64,000 nucleotides of DNA, taken from Sorex araneus. Its lineage: Eukaryota; Chordata; Mammalia; Eulipotyphla; Soricidae. Shown one piece after another: positions 43,938 through 55,312 of this stretch. Position numbers and translations under genes: made by a program. The notes under the pieces were generated by a model. That model was not told where the DNA came from, ran no database searches, and was given only the letters and a program-made list of their open reading frames with translations. Position 1 is the stretch's first letter. Each line of letters opens with the position of its first letter. Location: positions 407,566,503-407,630,502 of the forward strand of contig NC_073302.1 in assembly GCF_027595985.1 (NCBI RefSeq), written 5' to 3'.

Positions 43938-44194
43938 GGGCTGGAGCAATAGCACAGCAGGCAGGGCGTTTGCCTTGCACACAGCCGACCCAGGTTTGAT
44001 TCCTCTGTCCCTCTCAGAGAGCCCGGGAAGCTACCGAGAGTATCTCGCCTGCACGGCAGAGCCTGGCAAGCTACCCATGGCAGATTCGATATGCTAAAAA
44101 TAGTAACGGCAAGTCTCACAATGGCTTGTTGTGAGACGTTACTGGTGCCCGCTCGAGCAAACTGATAAGCAACGGGATGACAGTGACAATGACA
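43938..44194 (+). mobile_element. composite SINE with RTE-like tail, best-preserved sense copy
   Basis: A complete order of head, body and tail in 257 bp: gggctggagcaatagcacag; gagagcccgggaagctaccg; cggcagagcctggcaagcta; gagacgttactggtgcccgc; aagcaacgggatgacagtga. It has a 12-bp duplication gtatatatttaa at 43,926-43,937 and 44,195-44,206. There is an extra 'ggcttgttgt' duplication inside the body. Confidence 0.92.
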
Positions 44195-44274
44195 GTATAT
44201 ATTTAAAGTAGGTAATCTCTCTCACTAATCTGATAGTTTGTTTTCTGGTTGAGCCCCAAGAGAATCCTGAGACA

Positions 44275-44430
44275 TGAGACCAGCACAGCAGGTAAGGTGC
44301 TTACCTTACACACAGTCTTCAAAACCATGGCAACCCATATGGTTTCCTGAACACCAGGAAAGTGAATCCTGAGTGCAGAGCCAGGAGAAACTCCTGAGCA
44401 TCACCAGGTGTGGCCCCAAAACAAAAAATA
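44275..44430 (+). mobile_element. diverged SOR-type SINE
   Basis: Sense: 'accagcacagcaggtaaggt', 'gagtgcagagccaggagaaa', 'aggtgtggccccaaaac'. Confidence 0.75.
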
Positions 44431-44514
44431 AGCAAATGAAAGAATTCTGAGACATGGAGTATATTGGCCTGTTTTCTGTGACAAAGGATTTTAGGGAATA
44501 AAATATGTAAAGCT

Positions 44515-44692
44515 TTTTTTTGTGGGGGTGGGGGAGGTCATACCACTGATGCTCAGGGGTTACTCCTGCCTCTGAACTCAGAAATTACTCCTGGCAGTGC
44601 TGGGGAACCATATGTGATGCTGGGGATTGAACCCCGGTTGGCCAGGTGCAAGGCAAACACCCTACCCACTGTGCTGTCACTCCAGCCCCTAA
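44515..44692 (-). mobile_element. SOR-type SINE
   Basis: Antisense: 'gatgctcaggggttactcct', 'gggattgaaccccggttggc', 'gtgctgtcactccagcccc'. Confidence 0.82.
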
Positions 44693-44724
44693 GCAAGGAG
44701 TTTTATCCTACCGACCTCTAAAGC

Positions 44725-44918
44725 AATGTATCTCAACCAGGGGCCATACTTGCTCCCTCAAGGGTTCCCAAGATATCCCAAGGAGGCCACGGGTGAAAAA
44801 TCACATAAATGGGGGTCCATGTCTCTAGCTGGTGGGCTGGGGGTGGGGAGGAGGTAGGAAGGAAACAAGATTGGAAGGGGGCATGGTTGGAAAAAGTTTG
44901 AGAAACACAGTTCTAGAG
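44725..44918. mobile_element. hAT-like nonautonomous DNA-transposon candidate
   Basis: Left end 'gcaatgtatctcaaccaggg' and right end (complement) 'gaactgtgtttctcaaactt' are similar imperfect inverted ends of MER/Charlie style. Possible 8-bp duplication tctaaagc/tctagaga. Recognition is by end pattern only. Confidence 0.4.
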
Positions 44919-45094
44919 AAAGGTACAATACAAAATGGAAGTATATTGCGCTGGACTCTGTGGTATTAAAAGATTTGGTAATCACTTATTACCTAATAAC
45001 AGAATTATGCATTCTACTTCCAGAAATATACTTCCAAACAAAGTTTTGCCTTAAATTTTAGAGGATCCATTGATTTTCTGAGATCTCCCAATAG

Positions 45095-45097
<3 letters not shown>

Positions 45098-45160
<63 letters not shown>
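45098..45160 (+). repeat. (GT)n microsatellite
   Basis: About 31 uninterrupted GT units. Confidence 0.97.
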
Positions 45161-45212
45161 GTTGGTCTGGCTTTCATTCCATGTACCACATGGTTTCCCA
45201 TGCAAAAATCCA

Positions 45213-45388
45213 GGAGTAGTGCTGGAGTGATAGTACAGCAGGTAGGGCACCTACCTTAATTGTGGCCAACCTGAGTTTAATCCCAGGCACCTCAATATGG
45301 TCCCCCCAGTCCTCCAGGAGTGATTTCTGAGTGCAGAGCCAGGAATAAGCCCTGAGCATAGCCAGGTATAACCCCAAAACAAAACAAA
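45213..45388 (+). mobile_element. SOR-type SINE
   Basis: Sense: 'gtgctggagtgatagtacag', 'gagtgcagagccaggaataa', 'aggtataaccccaaaacaaa'. Confidence 0.82.
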
Positions 45389-45529
45389 GTACTGTGAAAT
45401 TTGGAGATATTGCATGGTCACATATGTCGCTGCATGCTGTGGGAGTTGTATAGCTGGGTCCCTTTAAGTGGTGGAAGAAGTTGGCTTCGAGTTGGAGGAG
45501 TGGGGAATCTGTATGCCCATACTCCAAAA

Positions 45530-45675
45530 AAGCCGGGTGTCTTGGGCCCACACCTGGTGGTCATCGGGGGCACACAGGCTGCACTCAGCGATGCTATGGT
45601 GCTGATCTGGTGCCAGTTAACGAACCTGTCAGCTGTATGAAAACATACACCTTAACTTACCTCTTTGGCTCCAAA
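45530..45675 (-). mobile_element. worn SINE
   Basis: Antisense: 'tgggcccacacctggtggtc', 'ggctgcactcagcgatgcta', 'accttaacttacctctttgg'. Confidence 0.45.
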
Positions 45676-45764
45676 AATGACCCTTTTAAAGGGCATAACT
45701 CATAACACTTTTAATAACATTTTAAAAAATCTACTTTATTGATCAGTAGAATGTCACTGTCCTT

Positions 45765-46065
45765 TTATTTTTTGGGGGGGGGCTTGCCCAGAGGTGCTCA
45801 GGGATCACTCCTGGTGGGCTCTGGGGACCATATGGGAATCCAAGTCAGCCACATGCAAGACAAGTGTCTTACACACTGTACTATCACCTTGACCCTACCA
45901 CTGCCCTTTTAAGGGCTACTTGTGATTCGTTTTCTATAACTTTTTTTGTTTGGGGACCACATCAGGCTGTGCTCAGGGCCCATTTGTAGTGCTGGGAATG
46001 GAACCAGGGTCAGTTGCATGAAGGCAAGTCCCTTACTCCTTGTACTGTTTTTCCAGCCCTCTAAA
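45765..46065 (-). mobile_element. two diverged SINEs
   Basis: The first copy at ~45,785-45,897 ('gaggtgctcagggatcactc', 'ctgtactatcaccttgaccc') and the second at ~45,945-46,060 ('aggctgtgctcagggcccat', 'tactgtttttccagccct'). Confidence 0.65.
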
Positions 46066-46574
46066 ATTACATTCTCCCTCACCCACACCATTAATTTGAG
46101 GCTAACACTTCTGTTGTTTTAGCCATTCAATCACTACAACATAATTAATTGAAGTACAGCAGATATATAAATACCTATCATTCAAGGTAAATAGAAAACA
46201 TTTTTTTCTTATTTTTTAAAGAACTGATGTAAAACCTCTATCATCACTCCTTGTTTCTCTAGAGGTAGTCATTATTTGTTTTTACTTTTAACTATATATG
46301 TATAGTTAAACATAGATGTAGGCAACAAAGTATGTATATGTATATGTAAGAAATAAGTATAGCTATTACTTCGGGTCTAGTCCAGGGCTTTTACATCCAA
46401 GGAATGTGCTCTACTGTAACACTATTTCTAGCAACATAACTTAAAAAAATTAGACTACTAATAAACTTTTGGAAACCAACTTACCTTTCTTCATATATTG
46501 TTTGGCTATTCACACTGATGCATACAGAATGTTTATTCAAATTACTGTAGAACATTCCTTCTTTTTATAAAGGT

Positions 46575-46744
46575 GCTTATTACTATGGGGGGCACTTGTT
46601 TGTGCTCAGTGCTTACTGTTTTATCTGTACTGAGGGGTCATTCCTGGTAGGGTTCAGGGGACCATATACGTTCCTGGGGACAGAACGAGGATCAGCTGCA
46701 TGCAAGGCAAATGCCCTACCCACTGTACTATCACTCCAGCCCCA
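46575..46744 (-). mobile_element. SOR-type SINE
   Basis: Antisense: 'tttgtgctcagtgcttactg', 'gaccatatacgttcctgggg', 'ctgtactatcactccagccc'. Confidence 0.8.
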
Positions 46745-47519
46745 AGGGTGTTCCTTATTAATTTGCCCAATGAAGCACTGACGGGATTCTCAACTTTAGT
46801 GGGAGTGGGCAGCTAGGAAGGAAGCATGTGACGTCTGAGAGTGGACATACAGATTTACTAGAGAAATATATTGCTACTATTGGCCCTATGTGAGGTCTGT
46901 GATAATGAATTTGTGATTCTCCAGTGAGGATATGAGATAGAATTAGAAAAGGCATTAAGTTTACAGTTCAACTAGAGACAGAGTTTAGGCAAGTGAGAAC
47001 AGTTTCACAGAATAGTCATGTGGGTTTCACAGAACAGTAATGAAAATCCTCAGTACCAGAGTGAAATTGAAGGTGAAGCCAGAAAAGAGATATTTGGTTA
47101 TTTATTGTTGCCTTTGTTGATTTGCCTGGGCCACAGCCCAGTCAAATATTTAGTTAAACATTGAGTACCTGTGAAGTTGATATTGGTGAGCCTCTTGTAA
47201 CACATGGAGAGTCTCAATAGAGCGAATGGCTGAGTGAGGAGAATTAATTCTGCTTGCTTTAAGTTGGGCCATGTCTTCTTTCCCTCTTTTGGATTAAAGA
47301 CTCAGATCAGAACTCAGATAATCAGCTCTCCTAGTATGCACTTCAGACTTGAACTGGAATTTCACCTTTTACTTTCTTGAGTCTCTCTCTATTCATAAAC
47401 TCAGATCTTGGAACTCCTCAGTCTCCAGTGAGTGAATTCCTCAAAATTCCTTTTTTATATCCTATGGCTCTTGTTTCTTTGAAGTAACTGGCCTAACACA
47501 TAGTCTAAGAATCCACTCT
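46745..47519. other. unassigned intergenic sequence
   Basis: No gene. Parts around 47,000-47,430 may be an old unrecognised retroelement, but no diagnostic ends are seen. Confidence 0.4.
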
Positions 47520-47539
47520 TAGGACTTGTAAGGCTTTTA

Positions 47540-47802
47540 TTTTTTTTATTTTTATTTTTTTAATTTTTTATTGAGTCACCATGTGGAAAGTTACAAAGTT
47601 TTCAGGTTTAAATCTCAGTTATAAAATGCTCGAATACCCATCCCTTCACCAGTGCTCATATTCCACCACCAAGAATCCCAGTATAGCTCCACCCCACCCC
47701 CTCACACCCCTAACCCCCCACGCCCCTAGCCTCCCCACCCTAAGCCCCCCCTCCCCCCCCTGTGTAACTAATAAATTTCACTTTACTTTCACTTTGATTG
47801 CA
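47540..47802 (-). mobile_element. 5'-truncated L1 (3' UTR only)
   Basis: Complement of the L1 3' terminus: A-tail at left (T-rich 47,540-47,570), 'cccatcccttcaccagtgct' and a C-rich tract (complement of the G-tract). A 20-bp target-site duplication lies at 47,520-47,539 and 47,803-47,822. Confidence 0.93.
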
Positions 47803-47964
47803 TAGGACTTGTAAGGCTTTTAAATATTATTTTTTGAAGCAGAAGTTTTTATTGAAAGGAATTGAGAGAGAAAGAGAGGAATACATGTTCAAGACAGAAC
47901 ATGGGCTTCTCCAAAGTGGGAAAAAGCAGACGACATAAATAACTGCTCAAAATAAAACATGATG

Positions 47965-48140
47965 AGGACTGAATTACTGCAGGTAGGGTATCTGCCTTGC
48001 ATGGGGCCAACCTGGGTTTGATCCCTGCATTCTTTACGGTACCCTGAGCCCTGAGTGATCCCTGAGCAGAAAGCTGGGAGTAAGCCCTGAATACTGTTGA
48101 GTATAACTCTAGCCCCATCACCTACACCTCCCCCCAAAAC
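47965..48140 (+). mobile_element. diverged SOR-type SINE
   Basis: Sense: 'actgcaggtagggtatctgc', 'aacctgggtttgatccctgc', 'gagtataactctagcccc'. Confidence 0.72.
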
Positions 48141-48685
48141 AAATAATCACAGGGGGCTGGAAGAAAAAGGCCAGAACTTTTAAGTTTAAATAAACATTTT
48201 CTTTTGCTCATAATGTTGTTAAGGAACTCAGGGAAGTAATGAGACATATGGTTCTCCACTGCATTTTCTGTGAAGCAGCATGTGTCTGATATTTAGTTTC
48301 CTGAGCCTCTCTACAGTCTGGCTTCTGCAGATGCTTTAAGGGGATCTGCCAATCTTATATGACCTCTGACATTCTAAGGTGGTTGAGCTGTTCTGAAGTA
48401 TAAACTGCCAGGGAAATTATTGGTTTACTCTGGAACTGCTAATGTCATTTTAATTGTATTTTATTGGTAAAAGTCATGCAGTCCACCGGACTCAAAGAGG
48501 TGTAGAAATAAACTTCACCTCTTGATGGTGTCAAGGTCACACTACAGATTAGCATGTGATATTTATTTTGTAGCTATATTTGGAAAATACAACCTATCTC
48601 TGGGATGACAGAAGAGTAGTTATTATAGGCCGAGCTGTTCTAAGACCTATGCTGATCAACCTTCTGGTGGCAGTCAGGAGACCTT
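48141..48685. other. unassigned intergenic sequence
   Basis: Repeat-poor. No exon recognised on either strand. Confidence 0.45.
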
Positions 48686-48689
48686 TAAT

Positions 48690-48805
48690 TTTTTTTCTTC
48701 CCTCTTTGCAAATGTATTTATTTATTTTTATTGAATAAATAGAGCATTACAAAGCTATTCATGATTGAGTTTCAGTCATACAATGTTCCAACACCCACCC
48801 CTACT
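48690..48805 (-). mobile_element. short L1 3' terminus
   Basis: Complement: 'tttttattgaataaatagag', 'cattacaaagctattcatga', 'caatgttccaacacccaccc'. This is the L1 3' end of an older subfamily. Confidence 0.65.
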
Positions 48806-49365
48806 CAGAAGATCTTAAAGTTGTCATTTTTCAGGGGGAACAATTACTGGTGATAACTGAGGTCCACCAGTAACCATCAGAATGAGGTCAAATTATCTTA
48901 GAAGCAAGGTTGAATGCAATAAAAACTCTTCTTTGAAAATATCTAACCACTGAAATACATCTCACCTTCTCCTCTATTCCTTTTTCCCTTGAGAATAGCA
49001 AACAAGTGCTTTTTACTCACCCATCTACCCAGTAAAAATATCACATTAATAGCATAATTTAAAAGTAAAAAAATTAAATGTATTCAAACACTATAGCAGT
49101 TGGGAAGACAATTCAATTTATCTAAAAATAGGAAATTCTCTTGCATGTATTTCAACTCAATACACCTGATTTTTTCAAGATTAAAAATATGCAGAAAATG
49201 TTCATGACTTTCAGAAAAGTTGATCAAGACCACCTAAATTTATCAAACCTAAATTTGACTTAGCTATGTTTCTAACATGTATCTATAAACAATTTTTCTT
49301 GGAATTATTGCCTTTTTAATTATCAAGGACAGAATGTATAAAAGTCTAGATGGGTACAGTCTTCC
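48806..49365. other. unassigned intergenic sequence
   Basis: AT-rich. Nothing supported. Confidence 0.45.
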
Positions 49366-49369
49366 ACAG

Positions 49370-49878
49370 CCGTCAATTGACAGAAGACTGTCCACTGGAA
49401 ATGGACCCAGGTTGGAGCCCTGGCAACACACATAGTCCCCTGGGACTCCCAAGAATGATCCTTGAGGACAGAGCCAAGAGTAAGGCTTGAGCCCTTAGGT
49501 ATGGCGCCCCGCCCCCCAATCAAACAAAGTTCTGGTGGCAGGGCAAGGGAAACCAGATATAATACAGGGGTTATGGTGCTTGCTCTATATGCAGCTGACC
49601 TTGTTCAATACCAACAATTCAAGGTCCCCTAAGCCTGCTGATAAGTAGACCATGAGCATACAGCAGTGAGTGTGTGATTCAAGAACAAGAGGTTCTTGGG
49701 CATTGAAGAAATAGCTCAACAGATCATCTGCATCCACTGAAAGCGGATGCAAAGCAGAAGACCCAGGTGTGATCCCTTGTAGCACATGGTTCCCCCACAA
49801 CTCCACACCCAATACACACCACTGAGCGCCAGCTCCAGCCTTGCTGGCTGTGGCTCCAAAACATACCCCCAAAAGTTC
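49370..49878 (+). mobile_element. three worn SINEs in a row
   Basis: Sense pieces: ~49,395-49,510 ('gacccaggttggagccctgg'), ~49,555-49,690 ('gcagctgaccttgttcaata') and ~49,700-49,870 ('aagaaatagctcaacagatc', 'gctgtggctccaaaac'). A minus-strand 171-codon open frame over this area is a by-product. Confidence 0.55.
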
Positions 49879-50265
49879 TTGAATTTTGTGGCAAGAACCC
49901 AGAAATTCTAAGAAGGCAAATTCAAAATTTTCATACAAATCTTGCACATAAGCGGAGTATAAAGAAACAAAGCAGGGAAGGACAATGCCCAGTGAAAAAC
50001 ATTGAGAAATTGCCAAGAGAACTGAGAACAGAGGTTGCCAATGGTAAGAGACAGTAGGGGGCTGAGGGAAGAAAGGACAACGGTGGAGGAATACTGACAC
50101 TCTGGTTATGAGTGTGGTAGAACAGCTTACTAAGCATAAAATTATTAGTATAAGCCATGCTGTATCAACAGAAAATGAGTTAAAAATCCAAATATTTGAA
50201 TAAATATTACACTGTGAAGTAAATAAAATGAATAAAAAACATCACCTTTTAAAAGATGTCATAGG

Positions 50266-50414
50266 GGGCTGGAGAGATAGTACAGTGGGTAGGGCATTTG
50301 CCTTGCATGCATATGACCTGAATTGGATCCATGGCACCCTATGTGGTCCCTTGAGCCTTGTCAGGAGTAAGCCCTGAGTACCACTGGGTGTCGCTCCAAA
50401 AACAAAACAAACAA
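50266..50414 (+). mobile_element. SOR-type SINE
   Basis: Sense: 'gggggctggagagatagtac', 'gacctgaattggatccatgg', 'gtgtcgctccaaaaac'. Confidence 0.85.
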
Positions 50415-50800
50415 AAAGAAGTGTCATAGGTATGATATAAAATGTGTAAAGTAAAAACCTTTATAGTGTTAAAAACAAACAAAACACCTCAAAGGAAAAG
50501 AAGAACAATTCTTATTGGAAATAGAAAAGAAATTCCATCAAAGTCAGTATGTAATTTTGATAGTATTTAGGGAATAAAATGAAACAGAAAGAGCATGAAT
50601 CCTGCATGTTCTGTAAATACTAAGGAGTCCAGTGTGGCTAGTTCACATTATCAACAGAACCACACAGAATCGAATATATATTATGGGTTTACTTATTCTA
50701 GGGAAACTAAAACATTATAATAGAATTCTGAATTGGGAAAGTTAAATGGTAGGGAGCTGCCAGAGTTAAACTTATAGTTTAGGTAAAAAGTTGATAGCAG

Positions 50801-50987
50801 GGGCTGGAGCACAGCGAGTAGGGCATTTGCCTTGCATGCAGCCAACCTGGGTCTGATTCCCAGCATCCCATATGGTCCCCTGAGCACCACCAGGGTGATT
50901 CCTGAGTGCAGAGGTTGGAGTAACCCTTGTGCATCACCAGGTGTGACCCAAAAAGCAAAAACAAAACAAAAAAACCAAAAAAAACCC
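50801..50987 (+). mobile_element. SOR-type SINE with head deletion
   Basis: The head reads 'gggctggagcacagcgagta', lacking 'gatag'. The duplication agtt(g/a)atagcag lies at 50,789-50,800 and 50,988-50,999. Confidence 0.9.
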
Positions 50988-50999
50988 AGTTAATAGCAG

Positions 51000-52445
51000 C
51001 GTTTACGATGATGGAAGAGAGAGTGAAAATTTGGGCAAGACTAGTTAAGAGGCTCCTGTAATCAAGTACGACATAAAGTTGACTAGAATCCCAGATATAT
51101 TTAGAGGTTAACTTGAGAGGTCAATTTGAGAACATATGGTACTAAATGAAGCTAAGAAAAAATATCTGAAATACTTATAATTTATTAAACTTAAAAAAGT
51201 GCAACTATTTAAACTTATTCCTGAGAAAACTATCTTTAGAGAACAGTACGATGTAAACCACTGAAAACTGATTGAAACAATATATAGTGACTTATAAAGG
51301 TTATTTTCATGTATTAAATTTTAGCAAAATATAACATGTGAATACTTAAAAATTACAACATTCTAACACTATCTGCAGATACACATTCATCGAATGCCAT
51401 TTATTAAACTGCCATTTATTAAATTGCCATTTGTTAAAAAATCTCTGAGAAACATGGTCAAAAATATCACCAAGTCCTTACAAAATAACTGTACATTATT
51501 TGTTATGAAGTCAACTAACAATGAGTATTTCCAGGACTTGATAAAAGTTCTCAAGAACCATTCCACATTATAGATATTTTTAAAGTAACTTAATGAGAAA
51601 CCCTTGCTCAACACTAAAACCAGTAACAGACCTAGTATACAGACCACCAATTATAAGGGATCAGTATTTCTACTGTTATCACTAAATCACATTTTTTCTT
51701 AAATTTGAAATTAAATTTGGGACTTACTATCAGTCACAGTGTATCAATAGCAAATGGATTAAAAATTCAAATATCTCCAGCCCCCTACAACTTTCTTCCC
51801 TAGTCTTCCAATGTCATCATTTTATAGCTGTAATTTCTTGCTTACAAATTTTAATAGAATATATAAATGGCATGTACAAAGCATTATACAATCATTCTGG
51901 AATTTAAAAAATGACACAAGCACATCTTTAAAAAGCTATGCCCATTAGATAAAAATTATTTCTAAAATATAATTATGCTTTACAAAAATAAACATCATTA
52001 AAATCTGTTTTATAAATATAACCTTAGAGGATGTTAAAAAACTTGTGATTATGTATTATGATCGCTTCATATAAAACACTGAAATACATATTCTTTCAAG
52101 TTTAAACTATTTCTCTTAAGAACTGGGCTATGACCAGTTATTTTGTTTTTATTTAGTTCAATTGGAAAAAAATTATAAAAGGACTATTTTCCTTCATATC
52201 ACAAGTAACTACAGCCCAAAAGTCAAACAACCCAGATTAATAAGGGTAATTTAATATTTACTGGTATAAAATTCTAGCCAACATTTGGTATTACATAAGT
52301 ATAGATTATCTTATTGTTCTATTAAAAGTATCTACTAAATAGTGGTGGATTGGTGTCTGAATACTAAATGTAATCAAATATTTTGAACTACTTTATAAAA
52401 ATAAAATGAAATTTTTAAGAAATTAAGGAAATAAAAAAGCATCTA
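51000..52445. other. unassigned AT-rich sequence downstream of THAP5
   Basis: Longest stretch without a recognised repeat (~1.4 kb). Part could be THAP5 3' UTR if a distal poly(A) site is used. It has a local (ctgccatttattaaa)-like triplet of near repeats at 51,396-51,437. Confidence 0.45.
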
Positions 52446-52449
52446 CCAG

Positions 52450-52612
52450 ATGGGTCAGGAGTGATAGTACAGCAGGTAGGGTGTTTCCTTGCATACAGCC
52501 ACCCTGGGTACATTCCCAGGCATCCCATGTGGTCCACCAAGCAACATCAGGTGTAATTCCTGAGTGCAGAGCCAGGAGTAATCCCTGAACATCCCTGGGT
52601 GTTCTCCAAAAA
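52450..52612 (+). mobile_element. SOR-type SINE
   Basis: Sense: 'caggagtgatagtacagcag', 'gagtgcagagccaggagtaa', 'gggtgttctccaaaaac'. Confidence 0.8.
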
Positions 52613-52727
52613 CAACAAGTATTTTACTAGAAAGGGAAGGACTATCAAGAAAGTCTATGTTAGAGATCTAGTAAGAGCTCTGATTTCATTTATTAGAGGC
52701 TAAAGTTAAATATTTAAAAAAATATAT

Positions 52728-52888
52728 TTTTTGAGTCACCTGGCAATGTTCAGGGTTTACTCCTGGATCTGTGCTCAGAGAATCACTCCTAGTAGGCTCA
52801 GAGGATCCTCTGGGGTGTCAGGGATCAAACCGGGATAGGCCCTATGCAAGGTAACCAACCTAATTGATATATGATCTCTCCAATCCCA
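52728..52888 (-). mobile_element. diverged SOR-type SINE
   Basis: Antisense: 'tgagtcacctggcaatgttc', 'ctggatctgtgctcagagaa', 'atatgatctctccaatccc'. Confidence 0.7.
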
Positions 52889-53109
52889 TCAAGTTCAATC
52901 TTGATAAGCAACTTGACTAGATCATGTTAATGGTAGAACCAGGATTGACCCCTGAAAGTCAATTCAAAATGCAAGTATATTCATGTTTTCTAAATTATTT
53001 TTACTTAGTTATACTTACTCATTATATTTAAAATGTAACTGAAAAATTAAGAAACTTTCTTATAGTCTATGAAATCTACTTTTTCTCAGAAATGAGAATT
53101 TTTCTGGTT

Positions 53110-53200
53110 TTAGGGCCACACCAGGTGTGCAAGGCTTACTCTGAGTTCTGTGCTCATGGATCACCCCTGGTGGGTTTGCAGGATCTTATGTGGTAAATGA
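53110..53200 (-). mobile_element. SINE fragment
   Basis: Antisense: 'agggccacaccaggtgtgca', 'gagttctgtgctcatggatc'. Confidence 0.55.
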
Positions 53201-53579
53201 GCAGTTTAAGAATAGATGCTATATGTCATTTTAAGAATAGGATGCTACACATCAATATGTAAAAACACTTTTGTTTCACTAGGAGGTTTCAGAGATTCTC
53301 AAACTTTTTTGGCCTTCTGTTCCCTTTGCAAAAAAAAAAAAAAAAAAACAAAAACCTACTCAGTGACCCCTGGAATTCCACTCTAAGCAACACACAGAAC
53401 TCTTCCTAAGCAACAAAGCAGCCATCAATTGCACCTGAGACTCCCACTGCCCCCAGTGCCCAGTGAAGACGGTACTGCCTACTTTGGGAAACATGCATTA
53501 TGCTGTGAACAGCTAACTTTATGTATAATTTGGTTTAGTTGTAAAAAGTTCCTACTCAAACCATAACTTTAACATTTAT

Positions 53580-54485
53580 TTACAATATAGTAACTTCATA
53601 TGTTGAGAAATGGTTTTCTATAATGTTGACATTTTCTTCAGATAGTCGATTTTCCTGTTTTAGCTGCCTTATTAGAGCTTCTAAAGATTTTAATCTTCCT
53701 AGAGTTTGCTGCTCTTGGAGCTCAAGAAGATTTATCTTTGAATGCAGTTTAGAAAGTTTCTGCCAAAGATGCTCCTTATTTATGTCTTTTCTGCAATAAG
53801 AATGTTCAATTTGTAAAACTTCTGTCTTGTAGTCTATGTCCTCACATGCGGAGTCTTCACTGTCTGTGTCTTCCATTTCCATAGTTTCTTTTGGGGAAGG
53901 CACAACAGAGTTAATTGTTGGTTCTGAATTTTCTGTGGGTATAAAAATCACAATGAAAGAGTCTTTATTCGTATTTAACTCTTCAACAGTTTGAGTAATT
54001 GTGCTGATTAAGAATGGATTATCCTGTGCTGACTTAATTTCCATGAAACTATTTGTAAAATTTGAATTAGAAAGATGATTAGTAGTTATTTCAACAACTT
54101 CTTGAGTTTCCAGTGGCTGTTGAATATCTTCTAAATTTGAAGTTGTCAAAGTAATAGTCGTAGAATTTAGATTCTCAAAAGATGTGTGAAAACTATCTTT
54201 ACCAATGTCTTGCTTATTTGATGTTTCCATGACAGAATCTGGCTTTCTGGTATCTTGTTCAACTAGAGTTAATAGATTATTTTGTATACTTCCTGATTTT
54301 TGAGGTGGTGGCTTCACCAAAAAAGATGCATCATTTAATTTTGCAGCTTCAGGAGGAATACCTGTGTTACCTGTTTTTTTCTTTGGCTCATCTGATGCAA
54401 AGGATTCCTCAGACTTGGCTCTTAGGCATATTTCTTTCTCATTTTCCAACTTTTCCCTTGGAGATCTTCCTGAAGGGTCTTTCTC
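53580..54485 (-). CDS. THAP5: THAP5 exon 3 (terminal coding exon)
   Basis: 302 codons including stop TAA (53,582-53,580). The acceptor is 'tattttctag' above 54,485, phase 0. It encodes residues 92-392. The middle is a low-complexity, acidic/Ser-Thr-rich linker with conserved islands (FENLNSTTITLTTSN, QTVEELNTNKDS). An HCFC1-binding-type motif EHSY (residues 318-321) follows. A C-terminal coiled coil (KLSKLHSKINLLELQEQQ through LIRQLKQEN) likely dimerises. An AATAAA overlaps the last base of the stop codon (53,580-53,575), though human THAP5 uses a longer 3' UTR, so its use is doubtful. THAP5 is a nuclear sequence-specific DNA-binding regulator. Confidence 0.95.
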   Translation of the reverse strand, partial: EKDPSGRSPREKLENEKEICLRAKSEESFASDEPKKKTGNTGIPPEAAKLNDASFLVKPPPQKSGSIQNNLLTLVEQDTRKPDSVMETSNKQDIGKDSFHTSFENLNSTTITLTTSNLEDIQQPLETQEVVEITTNHLSNSNFTNSFMEIKSAQDNPFLISTITQTVEELNTNKDSFIVIFIPTENSEPTINSVVPSPKETMEMEDTDSEDSACEDIDYKTEVLQIEHSYCRKDINKEHLWQKLSKLHSKINLLELQEQQTLGRLKSLEALIRQLKQENRLSEENVNIIENHFSTYEVTIL

Positions 54486-54524
54486 CTAGAAAATATTAGT
54501 TTTAAATTCTAAAAAAGATGTTCA

Positions 54525-54698
54525 TACAAGGGATGGAAATACTATACAGAGGGTAAGACTATGCCTGATTCCAGTTTGACTACCAGCACTGCATATAGTT
54601 CCCTAAGTACTGCTAAGACTGATTCCTGAGCACAACATTAGGAGTAAGCCCCAAACACTGGTGGGTGTGGTTCCCTCCCCCCAACACACACACAAAAA
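54525..54698 (+). mobile_element. worn SINE in THAP5 intron 2
   Basis: Sense: 'gggatggaaatactatacag', 'gcatatagttccctaagtac', 'gtgggtgtggttccc'. Confidence 0.55.
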
Positions 54699-54829
54699 AG
54701 AAAATATCTCACTAGACCTATTATGAGTTATTGCTCATTGTATACATTTTTAAAGAAATATACTGGTAAAACAAATTTTAAAATAAACGTTCTATGCTTT
54801 TTACAAATATTTTCTTTTGAGGGGGTTGA

Positions 54830-55045
54830 GGAAGTCTGGGTGCCCTAAAGGGAACTGTGCAAGGGCCAGAGGATGCAATGATGCTCAGGCCCTGAAATGC
54901 AGGGGATGGTTACTAGGGCCTTCCTGAGTCTACAGGACAACATCCAGCAATGCTTGGGGATCATGTGGTATCAGGAATGGAACTGTGGTCAGGCACATGT
55001 TAGGCATGCTCCCTAACTGCTGTACTATCTCTTGACTCCTGATGC
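54830..55045 (-). mobile_element. worn SINE in THAP5 intron 2
   Basis: Antisense: 'acatccagcaatgcttgggg', 'tgctgtactatctcttgact'. An extra ~80-bp segment lies at its left end. Confidence 0.5.
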
Positions 55046-55224
55046 ATCTTTTCGAAAAGGCATTAAGTATACTCAATATGTAACATTTGAATGTTACATA
55101 TTCAATATGTAACAATATGAAACATTTCAGATAAAAAGACCAATAAAATATTATAAAATTAATTAAATAAAGCAACAATTTAGATATGCTATCATTTTCT
55201 TTTTTTAAGACATGCTTTTTCAAT

Positions 55225-55312
55225 ACCTGGCATTTTATATGGTCCCTTGAGCACCACCAAGAGTGGTTACTCAGTGCAGAGTCAGATGTATTCCCAAAAC
55301 AAAAAGATATCC
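55225..55312 (+). mobile_element. SINE 3' half in THAP5 intron 2
   Basis: 'acctggcattttatatggtc', 'cttgagcaccaccaagagtg', 'cagtgcagagtcagatgtat'. Confidence 0.65.

Noticed and set aside
49585-50100. 171-codon minus-strand frame
   Set aside because: It overlaps worn SINE copies and no protein family is visible.
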